DNA of 14,690 bases from a bacterium. GTDB lineage: Bacteria; Bacillota_I; Bacilli_A; Mycoplasmatales; Mycoplasmoidaceae. Shown here one piece after another: positions 1 through 7,438 of the stretch (its first letter is position 1; each line of letters starts with the position of its first letter). Location of the stretch: assembly GCA_017633835.1 (NCBI GenBank), contig JAGBOP010000032.1, forward strand, positions 1 through 14,690. Direction: 5' to 3'. The notes below the pieces were generated by a model. It did not search any database. It was not told where the DNA came from and saw nothing but the letters and a program-made list of their open reading frames with translations. The position numbers and the translations under genes are program-made.

Positions 1-312
1 TGGCCTACGACCGCAACGATATTCATTTTTTATGAATAGATCATAGACTGCTTTGCGAAGTCATTCTTTTCTTGATTGAGATTTCTTAGGTGCAATTTTG
101 TTATTTCTAAGATTGCAAATTGTTGATTTTGATACGTTCAAAATAGTAGCAGTTTCTCGGGACGATAGTTTAGTTTTTTTAGAAATTTCTTTAATCTTTT
201 TGATCAGCTCTTCATCCCCATTATCAACTAAATCACTTAACAAATCTGCAAGTTCATCATCTCCTACTTGGTTGATGAATTTCTTTCAAATTTCATGTTT
301 AGTTTGATTCTT
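1..312 (-). CDS. IS3-family transposase OrfB, N-terminal part (reached by -1 frameshift, partial)
   Basis: Open in the -1 frame relative to orfA, from a stop at 340-342 to the window edge. It reads KNQTKHEIWKKFINQVGDDE, then a helical region and a second helix-turn-helix-like segment (LSSRETATILNVSKSTICNL). It ends in the IS3 OrfB entry motif, a short helix followed by YRCGRRP, equivalent to the YG-x-R-R-I segment that precedes the rve integrase core. The DDE active site is outside the window. There is no good independent start codon or ribosome binding site in this frame. With the A-run at the junction, this suggests production as an OrfAB fusion, as is established for IS3 elements. A plain inactivating frameshift in this copy cannot be excluded. 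Confidence 0.65.
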
Positions 313-545
313 TTTGGACGACCTGATTTGGTACCTTTTTTAGGTGATTTACCACTCATTGAAATTAATGCATTCATATCCTTATTATGATTTAAATACT
401 TTCTGTATTTTATGATAAATCATGCCTTACTAGAGTTAGTTAGTTTCTTATATTTTGCATACTCAATTCAAACTGCTGGAGTACCTAAAGATTCATACAA
501 TCTAAATAGTTTTATTCATTGAACTGGTTTTAATTGTTTGGACAT
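264..545 (-). CDS. IS3-family transposase OrfA (helix-turn-helix DNA-binding subunit)
   Basis: This is a 93-aa product starting MSKQLKPVQWIKLF. It contains a helix-turn-helix-like N-terminal segment, read with TGA as Trp at three sites, followed by a basic stretch (SGKSPKKGTKSGRPK). OrfA of IS3 elements recognises the terminal repeats and regulates transposition. In frame 0 the protein ends shortly after the basic stretch at a TAG (264-266), after a tail (RIKLNMKFERNSSTK) that looks out of frame. Switching to -1 at the A-run near 310-315 gives the better continuation KKNQTKHEIWKK, so the transposase is probably made as an OrfAB fusion. The start is the ATG at 545, with a purine-rich GAAAGGAAGG 13 nt upstream. 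Family assignment is from general architecture; no database match was available. Confidence 0.75.
310..315 (-). other. probable -1 ribosomal frameshift site in the IS transposase
   Basis: On the minus strand the junction reads CCA AAA AGA in frame 0. A lysyl-tRNA on AAA (314-312) can slip back one base onto AAA (315-313), after which AAG is decoded in the orfB frame. The run is AAAAAG, one A short of the classic A-AAA-AAG heptamer, so efficiency may be modest. The good continuation is in the new frame; frame 0 ends within 16 codons. Confidence 0.5.
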
Positions 546-550
546 AAAAA

Positions 551-585
551 ACAATAATCCTTCCTTTCTTTGAAAGAATTATTGT
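551..585 (-). promoter_or_regulatory. hairpin sequestering the orfA ribosome binding site
   Basis: In the minus-strand transcript, ACAATAAT (585-578) can pair with ATTATTGT (558-551). An inner CTTTC (576-572) pairs with GAAAG (568-564) around an AAA loop. The orfA Shine-Dalgarno region GAAAGGAAGG (568-559) lies in the inner stem and the right-hand bulge. Such hairpins are an established way for insertion sequences to limit translation from transcripts that enter from outside the element. A transcript starting inside the element would lack the left arm. Confidence 0.5.
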
Positions 586-638
586 CCAATTTTAATGTCC
601 CGGTCTAAATCGCAACTATTTTTTTATCACTTATTTTA

Positions 639-1574
639 TTAATTATTAGTTGATGATTTATTTTGTAATGGTTGGAAGAATGAATTTAATAACTCAATGG
701 TTTTATTAATGATTTGGTAAGCATCACTTTTAATACTAGCAAGATCTTCGCATATTTTTTGCAATGAGGTAGCAGTAATTAAGATTAAGTGTTGATTGTT
801 TTTTAATAAGTTAGTGCATAACGTATAAAAGTTAGTTCAGCAACTAACATCATATCCACTTGCTTCTAAGTTAACAATAATTAATAAGTTAGCATGTTCA
901 AAAGCATTTAAATATTCATTATAAGTTTGTTCATCACCATATTTATTTTTATACGCATTAAAAAAGTTAATTAAATTAATAAAAGCAATCTTATCTCCTT
1001 GCTTAGCCATGCGCATTCCATATTCATGAAATAATAACGCATAGTCTTCATCATTAAACTTACTTACTAGTAAGTTAAATAATTTATCATCAGGATTATG
1101 TTTATGAGTAAGAATAATCTTACTCAATGTTTTTAAATATGGTTCTTGATCAGCATGTTTCTTGCAAATTGCACTAAATGCTAATGATAAATTATTAACA
1201 ATGATTTGGTGATAGTCATCAACGATGAAGTTGTTTTTTCAATTCATAGCATCTAAAATTGCTTTAGTTTTATCACACAATTTTAAATTAATTACAAGTT
1301 CATAATTGCCATTAGCATTTTTTTCAAAATAAGGGATTTCGTGGTATTTGGTTGGTGTACAAATATTTTCTAATACACACTTTTTATATTCTTGCACTAA
1401 CCCTTGCAACAAAATAACATTATTATCATTTTTTAACATGCTTTTGGTTAACGCAAGTTTTAAATGGGGAAAATATTTTACTAATTCTTGTGCTAGAGCA
1501 TCAAGATCGTACGATGGTTTAACACTTTCACTAATGGAATCTATTTGTTTCTTAACAGTTTTTTTCATCTTCAT
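639..1574 (-). CDS. hypothetical protein, 311 aa, alpha-helical, soluble
   Basis: One continuous frame when TGA is read as Trp (Trp at 1239-1241 and 837-839). It starts MKMKKTVKKQIDSISESVKP and ends with a polar tail after SFFQPLQNK at TAA 639-641. No signal peptide or membrane segment is visible. The sequence is rich in Leu, Asn, Lys and Ile and looks all-helical, with several short helix-loop units of the kind seen in repeat-type scaffolds. I recognise no family. The start at 1574 is the first of two close ATGs; there is no convincing Shine-Dalgarno sequence, as is common in mollicutes. It is transcribed divergently from the membrane-protein pair at 1740, and its stop lies only about 30 bp from the insertion-sequence end. 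Codon use matches the rest of the window. It is likely a real, lineage-specific gene. Confidence 0.75.
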
Positions 1575-1739
1575 TTTTATTTTATTTGAAGATAAATTAA
1601 GTAAGGATGAAATTTTATTAATAAAGAAGCAATTAAATCCCTATTTGTTAATTAAGGAAATTATTCGTTGCTAATTATTAATAATGATAGAATAAGAAAC
1701 AAGAAATATTAAAAATTAAATAAAATTTAGGATTAAAAT

Positions 1740-2078
1740 ATGGTTGGAAAAATTTGCTTAGAAACTTTAATGTTTTTGTGGTCATTTTGTTTCTTATGTT
1801 CTTCCATATATTTACTTTCTTTTCGTGTTCGTTTATGATACTTAGATTTGCATCCAGAAAAGCGAAGAAAATGTCCAATATATTATGTTCAAAAATATGT
1901 TGGGAATTGAAAATATGAACCAGTCTTGGTTTGTTCAACGGAAAAATATTACCATTTAAATAAAAGTTGAATTCCATTAGCAATTTTTAGTTCTTTATGA
2001 TTAGCTTCATTTATTTTCTTTTTAGTATTAGTATGTGATAAAGGCACAAATGCCTGATTTGTTTATGGACAAAAATAA
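1740..2078 (+). CDS. small hypothetical membrane protein, 112 aa, two membrane segments
   Basis: The frame is open from ATG 1740 to TAA 2076 only when TGA is read as Trp (five TGA codons), so a standard-code search misses it. It starts MVGKICLETLMFLWSFCF. Segment 1 covers about residues 8-28. A basic loop (around HPEKRRK) and a Tyr/Lys-rich middle follow, and segment 2 (IPLAIFSSLWLASFIFFLL) lies at about residues 77-97. The termini are probably on the same side. An AGGA lies 9 nt before the start. The gene overlaps the start of the next gene by 29 nt, so the two are probably co-transcribed. No family is recognised. An opposite-strand frame over 1678-1983 looks poorer. Confidence is moderate because the protein is short and has no known relative. 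Confidence 0.6.
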
Positions 2079-2496
2079 TAATTTAAACAATTCAAATAAT
2101 AGTTCTAATAATAATGACAATGACAATATCATTCTTATTAAAGAAGAAATTAAACAATATTTGATTAAAAAAGGTTATGATCATAATCCTCAAGTAAAAA
2201 ATTTACCCAAAAATCAAAGCATTTATGCTAATGATTATGAAAAAGCAAATTATTTTCCACCAGATTTAATTACTGATGGAGGAATTAGACCTAACAAAAC
2301 GAAGTTTATGCCATCAATCATTGCTAAACGAGGATTTTTTCCGAAGTGGGACTATAAAGCAAAAGCAAAATGACCAGGAATTGTTAACAGTTTATTAATG
2401 TGACCTGGCAAATATTACATGACCACCGTTGTTTGCATTGGTTTTTTTCTTTTGGCTGGTCTGATTATAATGATTGCAGTATTCTCTAGTATATAA
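2050..2496 (+). CDS. hypothetical membrane-anchored protein, 148 aa, Asn-rich N-terminus
   Basis: Starts MPDLFMDKNNN at ATG 2050, preceded by AAAGG with a 5-nt spacer; this decides against the GTG at 2035. A low-complexity Asn/Ser/Asp stretch fills about residues 9-26. A charged helical region (KEEIKQYLIKKGYDHN) and a Pro/Gly-rich middle follow. One C-terminal membrane segment (TTVVCIGFFLLAGLIIMIAV) lies at about residues 123-142 and ends four residues before TAA 2494. Two TGA codons near the end encode Trp. The layout suggests a tail-anchored protein with most of its mass in the cytoplasm. Its start lies inside the preceding membrane-protein gene and a strong terminator follows at 2518, so the two form a unit. 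No family is recognised. Confidence 0.65.
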
Positions 2497-2517
2497 TTTA
2501 ACAATAACAAATTTAGG

Positions 2518-2550
2518 AATAGATTGCTTAAACGCAATCTATTTTTATTG
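2518..2550 (+). terminator. factor-independent terminator
   Basis: A perfect 10-bp stem, AATAGATTGC (2518-2527) with GCAATCTATT (2534-2543), has a TTAAAC loop and is followed by a T-rich tail. It ends the 1740-2496 unit. Confidence 0.85.
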
Positions 2551-2576
2551 ATAATTTGTTAATTAATTAGTAAAAA
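2548..2576 (+). promoter_or_regulatory. candidate promoter for the small RNA at 2584
   Basis: TTGATA (2548-2553), a 17-nt spacer and TAAAAA (2571-2576) match the sigma-70 pattern at 5/6 and 4/6. In such AT-rich DNA this is weak on its own. It is well placed to start a transcript near 2583, just after the preceding terminator. Confidence 0.35.
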
Positions 2577-2583
2577 TATTAGA

Positions 2584-2662
2584 AGGCTCACATAATTGTA
2601 AGTTTTTAAAAAGCTAGTCCTTTAGACATATGAAATGACAACTAAATGTGTTGTCTTTTTTT
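2584..2662 (+). ncRNA. candidate small RNA resembling a type II-A tracrRNA
   Basis: No protein is encoded here. From about 2584 the plus strand reads, in order: a possible anti-repeat (GGCTCACATAATTG), AAGT (2600-2603), nine A/T bases, GCTAGTCC (2613-2620), a linker, a 6-bp hairpin GACAAC/GTTGTC (2637-2642 with 2650-2655), and seven Ts. The Streptococcus pyogenes tracrRNA has the same order: anti-repeat, AAGT, ten bases ending in AAG, GCTAGTCC (the nexus), a linker, a terminal hairpin and a T-run. AAAG before and CTTT after CTAGTC can also form a nexus-like stem. A length near 79 nt is usual for tracrRNA. No cas gene or CRISPR array is in the window. It may be a remnant, a tracrRNA far from its locus, or another small RNA with a chance match. 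Confidence 0.4.
2637..2662 (+). terminator. factor-independent terminator of the candidate small RNA
   Basis: Stem GACAAC (2637-2642) with GTTGTC (2650-2655), loop TAAATGT, followed by seven consecutive Ts. The T-run is on the plus strand, so it ends a plus-strand transcript. No protein gene lies between it and the preceding terminator, which implies a short non-coding transcript. Confidence 0.7.
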
Positions 2663-2700
2663 ATAATTAAAATAATTCGATAACTGAAATCAAAATATGC

Positions 2701-3155
2701 TTATTTATTAGATGATTTGGAAGGTGTTTTTCTAAAATAACTTTTAATTAATTGTTGACAATATGTTTCAGTGAAACTTCCATAATAATTAGGGTCTTGT
2801 CAAGTCATCATACTTTCTTTGTTGTGATTAAGATATCTAATTAATCCATTAATTTGATGCACAGCAAATGGATATTCTTCTTAAGGTTCGTCAACTTACA
2901 AATTACTTCCTCAATTTTGCCTGCAAGAACTAATTCTAGAATTGTTTTTTTAAATTGATTTTATAGGAATGCTCATTGTATAATTGTTTGGCAATCAATT
3001 GATTTGTTTTAATTGTTCAGTTTTAATTGAATAACAAACTTAGCAAAATCACATGCTAATGTTTAATTAAAATTAATTTCATTTATATTATCACTTTGAT
3101 TTGTTTCACCACCTTTAACTTTTTGATATTTAATACAATTTAATTTTTGATGCAT
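2701..3155 (-). pseudogene. decayed gene, possibly the C-terminal part of a transposase
   Basis: Reading from ATG 3155, one frame runs MHQKLNCIKYQKVKGGE... and is interrupted by TAA at 3063-3065, 3009-3011 and 2961-2963, with protein-like sequence between the stops (TLACDFAKFVIQLKLNN, then NQFKKTILELVLAGKIEEVI). Near 2881 one base appears lost in an A-run. Restoring it gives LKEEYPFAVHQINGLIRYLN and then MMTWQDPNYYGSFTETYC, ending SKSSNK at TAA 2701. The last part weakly recalls the end of UPF0236/ISLre2-type transposases (Trp, a short loop, then an acidic residue and a helix before a basic tail). That is inference from memory and may be wrong. It sits between a terminator and the dnaB-like gene, where dnaI lies in Bacillus, but it shows no AAA+ motif. 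Confidence 0.6.
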
Positions 3156-3180
3156 AATAATTGATTAAGATAGTAAATAA

Positions 3181-3214
3181 TTAAATAAAAACTAACTAGC
3201 AATCACTAGTTAGT
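3181..3214 (-). terminator. terminator of the dnaB-like gene (possibly bidirectional)
   Basis: A perfect 9-bp stem, ACTAACTAG (3191-3199) with CTAGTTAGT (3206-3214), and a 6-nt loop. On the minus strand it is followed by TTTTATTTAA. It starts about 25 bp past the dnaB-like stop codon. T-rich sequence on the other side would also serve plus-strand transcription. Confidence 0.8.
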
Positions 3215-3238
3215 ATTTATTTTTATTTATCTTGATAA

Positions 3239-4504
3239 TTATTCATTTAATGCTGCAAATGGATCATCAGCATTTGCATCTTTTTTGTCATCATTTAAGT
3301 TAAATTGCAATTGTTCATTTAACTTAAAGTCATTCTTGCGTTTCACACTCATGCTGTGTTTTTTAAACTTTCGTAAATGATCTAGTACTTTTAGTTCACT
3401 ATTTAAATTTAAGTTATTAATGGTAGCACACACTTTTTTGAAATAGTTAATATTTAATTTACCAATTTCAAACATGGTGAAATCAGCAACCATATTAATA
3501 ATCCCATTGCTTAATTCATATTTAGTAGCAATACTATTTACGTTCTTTTCAAGAATGCTGGAAGGAACATCTTTAGCAACAATTTGGAAGAATTGGTTAA
3601 ATGTATATTGATTATATCAAGCAAGAATTTGGTCTTGCTTTGCTTGGTCAAATTCGTTATTAGTAAATAAAGTATTGTCCCGTAGTACTAATTCGTTACG
3701 AAGATTAGGATTAATGGATTCTTCTTTAGCTTCCATTACTTGACTGATATTAGTCATGCTATGACTTAAACTTAAATCCTTCATTTTATTTTGGAAGTTA
3801 ATCAAGTTTAAGCAGTATTCAGATTTTTTATTCTTTTTGCGTTGTAAGGAAGTTTTAATTGCATTCAAAATATCAAGGTAAGAATATTGATGGGTTTGAA
3901 AGAACGCTTCAATGCAAACATGTTCATCTTGACTTAAATCAAGAATAACATTGTTGCCTAATAAATCACAAAATAATTGGTTAAAGTCAAATTGATATTG
4001 CGGAGCATTAAATTCAAAGTTATTGTTATCAATTGCTTGGTTTGTATCAGAGATGTTGGTATAAACTCCATTTAAATCAATTGGACTTAAGAACAATAAT
4101 GTTTTTTCTAGTTCTTCTTGACCAATCGTATTTCTTAATGTTTGCACATAAAGTTCATTGGCTAAAAAGTCTTTAGTACTTAATGGTTGGTTAATGCAGT
4201 AAATTACTTCATGGTTAACTTCATCGAAGTAGGAACTAATTAATTCATATTGTTCAAGTTTACTTTTGATTTGTTCAAATTGATCTAAATTAACTTGTAA
4301 ATAATGCAAAATCCGTTGATGAGTTTGACTAAAACTTTCACTACTGGTCATTCCCATCATGTATTCAGTATGTAATCATTGATAAAACAACAATGCATCT
4401 TTTCCTAAAATTGGCATATACAAATGGGATAAACTTGCAATGTTATTGCATGATGTATCATTGAACATGATTTTATAAGTAGTATTTTCATCAATTTTAT
4501 TCAT
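3239..4504 (-). CDS. dnaB: replication initiation protein, DnaB/DnaD family (helicase-loading co-protein)
   Basis: A 421-aa protein in one frame when TGA is Trp (at 4376-4378 and 3617-3619). The N-terminus contains IASLSHLYMPILGKDALLFY, matching the winged-helix start of Bacillus DnaB (leucine-rich, LYxPLxG, then an aromatic). The C-terminal part (about residues 310-380: SILEKNVNSIATKYELSNG, then MVADFTMFEIGKLNINYFKK) has the helical pattern of the DnaB_2/DnaD-like domain, followed by an acidic tail. In Bacillus this protein helps load the replicative helicase at origins; it is not the helicase that carries the same name in E. coli. B. subtilis DnaB is 472 aa. The start at 4504 has AAAGGA about 10 nt upstream; the ATG at 4360 would cut off the conserved N-terminus. 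Being downstream of mutM matches the Bacillus order, supporting the call. dnaI is not adjacent here. Confidence 0.75.
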
Positions 4505-4547
4505 AATTGCCACGTCCTTTCTTTTCCTTATAATATTGTTTATTAGT

Positions 4548-4577
4548 TATATAGTTGGATTAATTATGAGATGTTAA
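4548..4577 (-). promoter_or_regulatory. candidate promoter of the dnaB-like gene
   Basis: On the minus strand TTAACA (4577-4572), an 18-nt spacer and TATATA (4553-4548) match sigma-70 boxes at 5/6 and 4/6. The start codon is about 40 nt downstream. AT-rich DNA gives many such matches, so support is moderate. Confidence 0.35.
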
Positions 4578-4578
4578 A

Positions 4579-4609
4579 ACGCAAATAATCCCTAACGGAT
4601 TAATAGCGT
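4579..4609 (-). terminator. imperfect terminator hairpin after mutM
   Basis: On the minus strand ACGC-T-A-T-TAATCC pairs with GGATTA-T-T-T-GCGT around a GTTAG loop, giving about 13 bp with two T-T mismatches. Only four Ts follow, so some read-through into the dnaB-like gene is plausible. It starts 18 bp past the mutM stop. Confidence 0.5.
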
Positions 4610-4627
4610 CTAAATTATATTACTTTT

Positions 4628-5524
4628 TTAATCGTTATCCTTATCTTTTGTGGAGGAAGAATGCTTACTAGAACCATCTTTTGGAATTATGACATGTTGA
4701 CAGTGTGGGCAAAAATATGTACCCCGTCCATCAATTTCTGTTTTAACAATCGGGGTTCCACATACATAACATGGTTTTCCTTGCCTTCCGTAAACTTTTA
4801 GTTTGCTTTGGTAATTACCCGCATGGTTCTTATTATCATATGCATATGATGAAACTGTAGTGCCTTTGTATTTAATTGCATCACTTAAGATTACTTTAGT
4901 TTGTTTAACTAATTCCTTATAGTCTTGATCAGTTAATTGGTTTGGTAACAAATATGGACTTAATTTGCATGCAAAGCAAATTTCACTAGCATAAATATTG
5001 CCAATTCCCGCAATAATGCTTTGATCCATGAGCAATTGCTTTAAATAGATTTTTGGATGGTGGGCAAATTTTTCTTTTAAGTATTGTCAAGTAAATTCAC
5101 TACTAAATGGTTCAGGCCCTAATTTTTTTAATCCAGGGTCGTTTTTATACCCATTGTTCGTATAAATATTAATTGCTCCAAATAATCTCGTATCGTAATA
5201 ACGCATTTCTTCGTTATTAGGAAAGATTCAATTGATTCAATCTGATTTATTGAGTAATGGATCATCATGGTGGTCATAAATAATTTTTCCTTCCATGCGT
5301 AAATGCATGACCATTTGTTTATCGTGGGTAAGAAAGAAGATTAAATATTTACCATCACGTTTAATGATGGTAAATTCTTCCCCAATAAAAAATTTCTTAA
5401 ATTCTTCATCAGTTGCATTTTTAATCACTTTATCTCTAATAATGACAACATTAATAATTTTTTTATTGAGAACGTGTTGATTTAAATTATCAATAAAAGT
5501 AGTAACTTCTGGTAATTCTGGCAT
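4628..5524 (-). CDS. mutM: formamidopyrimidine-DNA glycosylase (Fpg/MutM)
   Basis: Excises oxidised purines such as 8-oxoguanine and nicks the abasic site, in base-excision repair. It begins MPELPEVTTF. After Met removal Pro is the catalytic nucleophile and the following Glu the acid, both invariant. KRDGKYLIF at residues 55-63 holds the conserved Lys-59 (Lys-57 in E. coli numbering), and HLRMEGK follows. The helix-two-turn-helix region reads IAGIGNIYASEICF. The C-terminal zinc finger has Cys at 252, 255, 272 and 275, with the Arg-Gly pair (DGRGTYF) that contacts the lesion strand. The length of 298 aa is about 20 longer than usual, because a Ser/Lys/Asp-rich tail (KDGSSKHSSSTKDKDND) follows the finger. 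Three or more TGA codons encode Trp. All catalytic residues are present. AAAGGA lies 19 nt before the start, rather far. Divergent from aspS. Confidence 0.95.
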
Positions 5525-5668
5525 CTTGTAAATTAATTTTGATCCTTTCTTTTCATTGGTAAATAGTTACAAAATAACTAGTATCAATTTTATTTGCTTA
5601 TGTAATTAAGCATAATAATAAATAAAATTAATACGAATACATAACAAGAAAGTGAAGATATATTAAAA
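5525..5668. promoter_or_regulatory. divergent promoter region between mutM and aspS, with palindrome
   Basis: 144 bp of about 80% AT separates the two divergent start codons and must hold both promoters. On plus, TTGCTT (5594-5599) lies upstream of an AT-rich CATAATAATAAAT block. On minus, TTGATA (5589-5584) precedes TATTTA at about 16-17 nt. A 17-bp palindrome, TAGTTA (5564-5569) and TAACTA (5575-5580), lies in the minus-strand promoter spacer and could be an operator or chance. A second one, GCTTA/TAAGC, is at 5597-5612. Confidence 0.35.
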
Positions 5669-7435
5669 ATGGAACGTGTCTTAATTAGTGAAATTAATGA
5701 TAATGATTTAAACAAAAAGATTTTAGTAAAAGGATGAATCAGAAAGGTTCGAAAATTAGGTTCCCTAATTTTCATGGATATTATTGACCGCTATGATATC
5801 TTACAAGTAGTAGTTAATAAAGATAATAAAGATTTTGATCGAATTTTACACTTGCCAAAAGAAACCGTAGTTGAATTAACGGGAGTATTACAAGAACGCA
5901 AGGATAAAAATCCAAAATTAAAAACTGGTAATTATGAATTAATTTTAGATGACTTAATTATTGATAATATTCCTGCCAAGGAAAGTCCGTTAATCATTGC
6001 CGAAGTAACTGATGCGAATGAAGATATTAGGTTGCAGTATCGCTATTTAGATTTGCGAAGACCAAACATGCAACGCATGTTAAAGTTTCGTAGTGACTTT
6101 ATTTTTGCAATTACCAAATATTTAATTGAACGTAACTTTATTGAAATTGAAACTCCATGCATTACTAAGATTACTCCGGAAGGAGCTAATGGATTTATTA
6201 TTCCATACCGTAAGAAAGCTAATACTTTTTATACTTTAGACCAATCCCCCCAAATTTATAAACAATTATTAATGCTAGCAGGTATGCAACGTTATTTCCA
6301 AATCGCTAAATGTTTTAGGGATGAAGACATGCGCTTAGACCGCCAACCTGAATTTACCCAATTAGACGTGGAAATGTCATTTACTTGCCAAGAAGATGTG
6401 TTGAATTTAATTGAAACCATGTTTCACGAAATTCTTGGCAAAATGGTAAACTTGCCCGCTACTCCGTTTGTGAAGATTACTTATGATGATGCAATAAGAG
6501 ACTATGGGAGTGATAAACCGGATTTAAGAGCTGATTATAAGATTACTGATTTAACCAAATATTTTAATCACTCCAATGTAAAAGTACTAAAAGCAAGTGA
6601 ACCTACCACCTTCCTGGAAGCATGCTTGTTTAATAACGTGCACCCAAAACCAAATGATATTGTTGCTTTAACTAAACTAGCTACTGATAAAGGGGCAAAA
6701 GGTTTAGTTTGAATTGAAATCAAGGATGGCAAGGTATTGCACAATAATGCTATTGCTAATAAAGTGGAACAAAAGTTAATGGAAAAAGTCATGGATGACT
6801 TTAACTTTGAAGATGGATTAATCTTAATGGTTAATGATAGTTGAGAAGTTGCAAAGAAAGCAATGGGAAATGTTCGGTTCCAAGCATTACGTACTTTTAA
6901 CTTAGTTAATCCTGATGAATTAAAGTTCTGCTGAGTAGTTGATTTCCCATTATTTGAATGAGGGGAAGAAGCAAATCGGTATGTAGCTGCTCACCACCCA
7001 TTTACAAGTCCAAATAAAGAATGAATCAATTCTTTTGAAAAGAATTTAAAGATGGCAAAAGCTGATGCTTATGACCTGGTTTTAAACGGTTTTGAAGTTG
7101 GGGGTGGTAGCATTCGGATTCATGATAAAGCTGTGCAACACCGTTTGTTCCAAGCTTTAGGAATGAGTGAAGAAGAAATTAAAGCTAAATTTGGTTTCTT
7201 ACTAGAAGCATTTAACTATGGTGTACCACCTCATGGAGGAATTGCCCTTGGATTAGACCGGTTATTAATGCTACTATTAAAAGCTGATTCAATCAGAGAA
7301 GTAATTGCTTTTCCAAAGAACTCCTGAGGTCTTGATTTAATGTTAGAAGCTCCAAACAAATTAACTGATGAAGAATTAAGTAAGTACCACGTGAAGAATG
7401 TTAATCATGATGGGGAACCAACTCCTAAACACTAA
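5669..7435 (+). CDS. aspS: aspartyl-tRNA synthetase
   Basis: Charges tRNA-Asp with aspartate using ATP; a class II enzyme acting in the cytoplasm. The 588-aa length is the bacterial norm. An OB-fold anticodon-binding domain comes first ([22 protein letters not shown] with a TGA-coded Trp). The catalytic core has motif 1 around [17 protein letters not shown], the aspartate pocket QSPQ (192-195), and motif 2 [16 protein letters not shown] from residue 216. The bacterial GAD insertion and motif 3, [13 protein letters not shown] from about residue 523, follow. The GAD insertion and full length mark the bacterial rather than archaeal type. Start ATG 5669 was chosen because it restores the OB fold; the ATG at 5774 would remove 35 residues. 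Any Shine-Dalgarno sequence is weak (GAAAG about 15 nt upstream). First gene of a unit with der and gpsA. Confidence 0.95.
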
Positions 7436-7438
7436 AAG

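Larger units (their letters stand above)
1..607 (-). mobile_element. IS3-family insertion sequence, 5' part only (runs off the window)
   Basis: The minus strand carries an orfA/orfB pair typical of IS3-family (IS150-like) mobile elements of mycoplasmas. The outer end is placed near 607. Read on the minus strand, the terminal stretch begins TAGACCGGGACATTAAAATT, with two similar GGAC blocks, as expected of a terminal inverted repeat. The other end, the DDE catalytic part of orfB and any target-site duplication lie beyond position 1, so copy number and intactness cannot be judged. The element ends about 30 bp past the stop codon of the neighbouring hypothetical gene, so it did not break that gene. 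The family call rests on protein architecture; the exact boundary is inferred. Confidence 0.75.

Noticed and set aside
1575..1674. Plus-strand stretch encoding FEDKLSKDEILLIKKQLNPY and on to a stop at 1672
   Set aside because: It reads like protein but has no start of its own, runs into the reverse of the 639-1574 gene upstream, and sits in a divergent promoter region. It may be a tiny relic; too short to support.
1678..1983. Minus-strand 101-codon frame
   Set aside because: It overlaps the plus-strand membrane-protein gene at 1740, which has a better start signal, membrane topology and an overlapping downstream partner.
2701..3240. dnaI or cas9 remnant
   Set aside because: The recovered peptide has no Walker motif and no RuvC, HNH or arginine-rich helix, so neither identity can be supported.
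6568..6792. Minus-strand 74-codon frame
   Set aside because: Inside aspS; shadow of the GAD-domain coding sequence.
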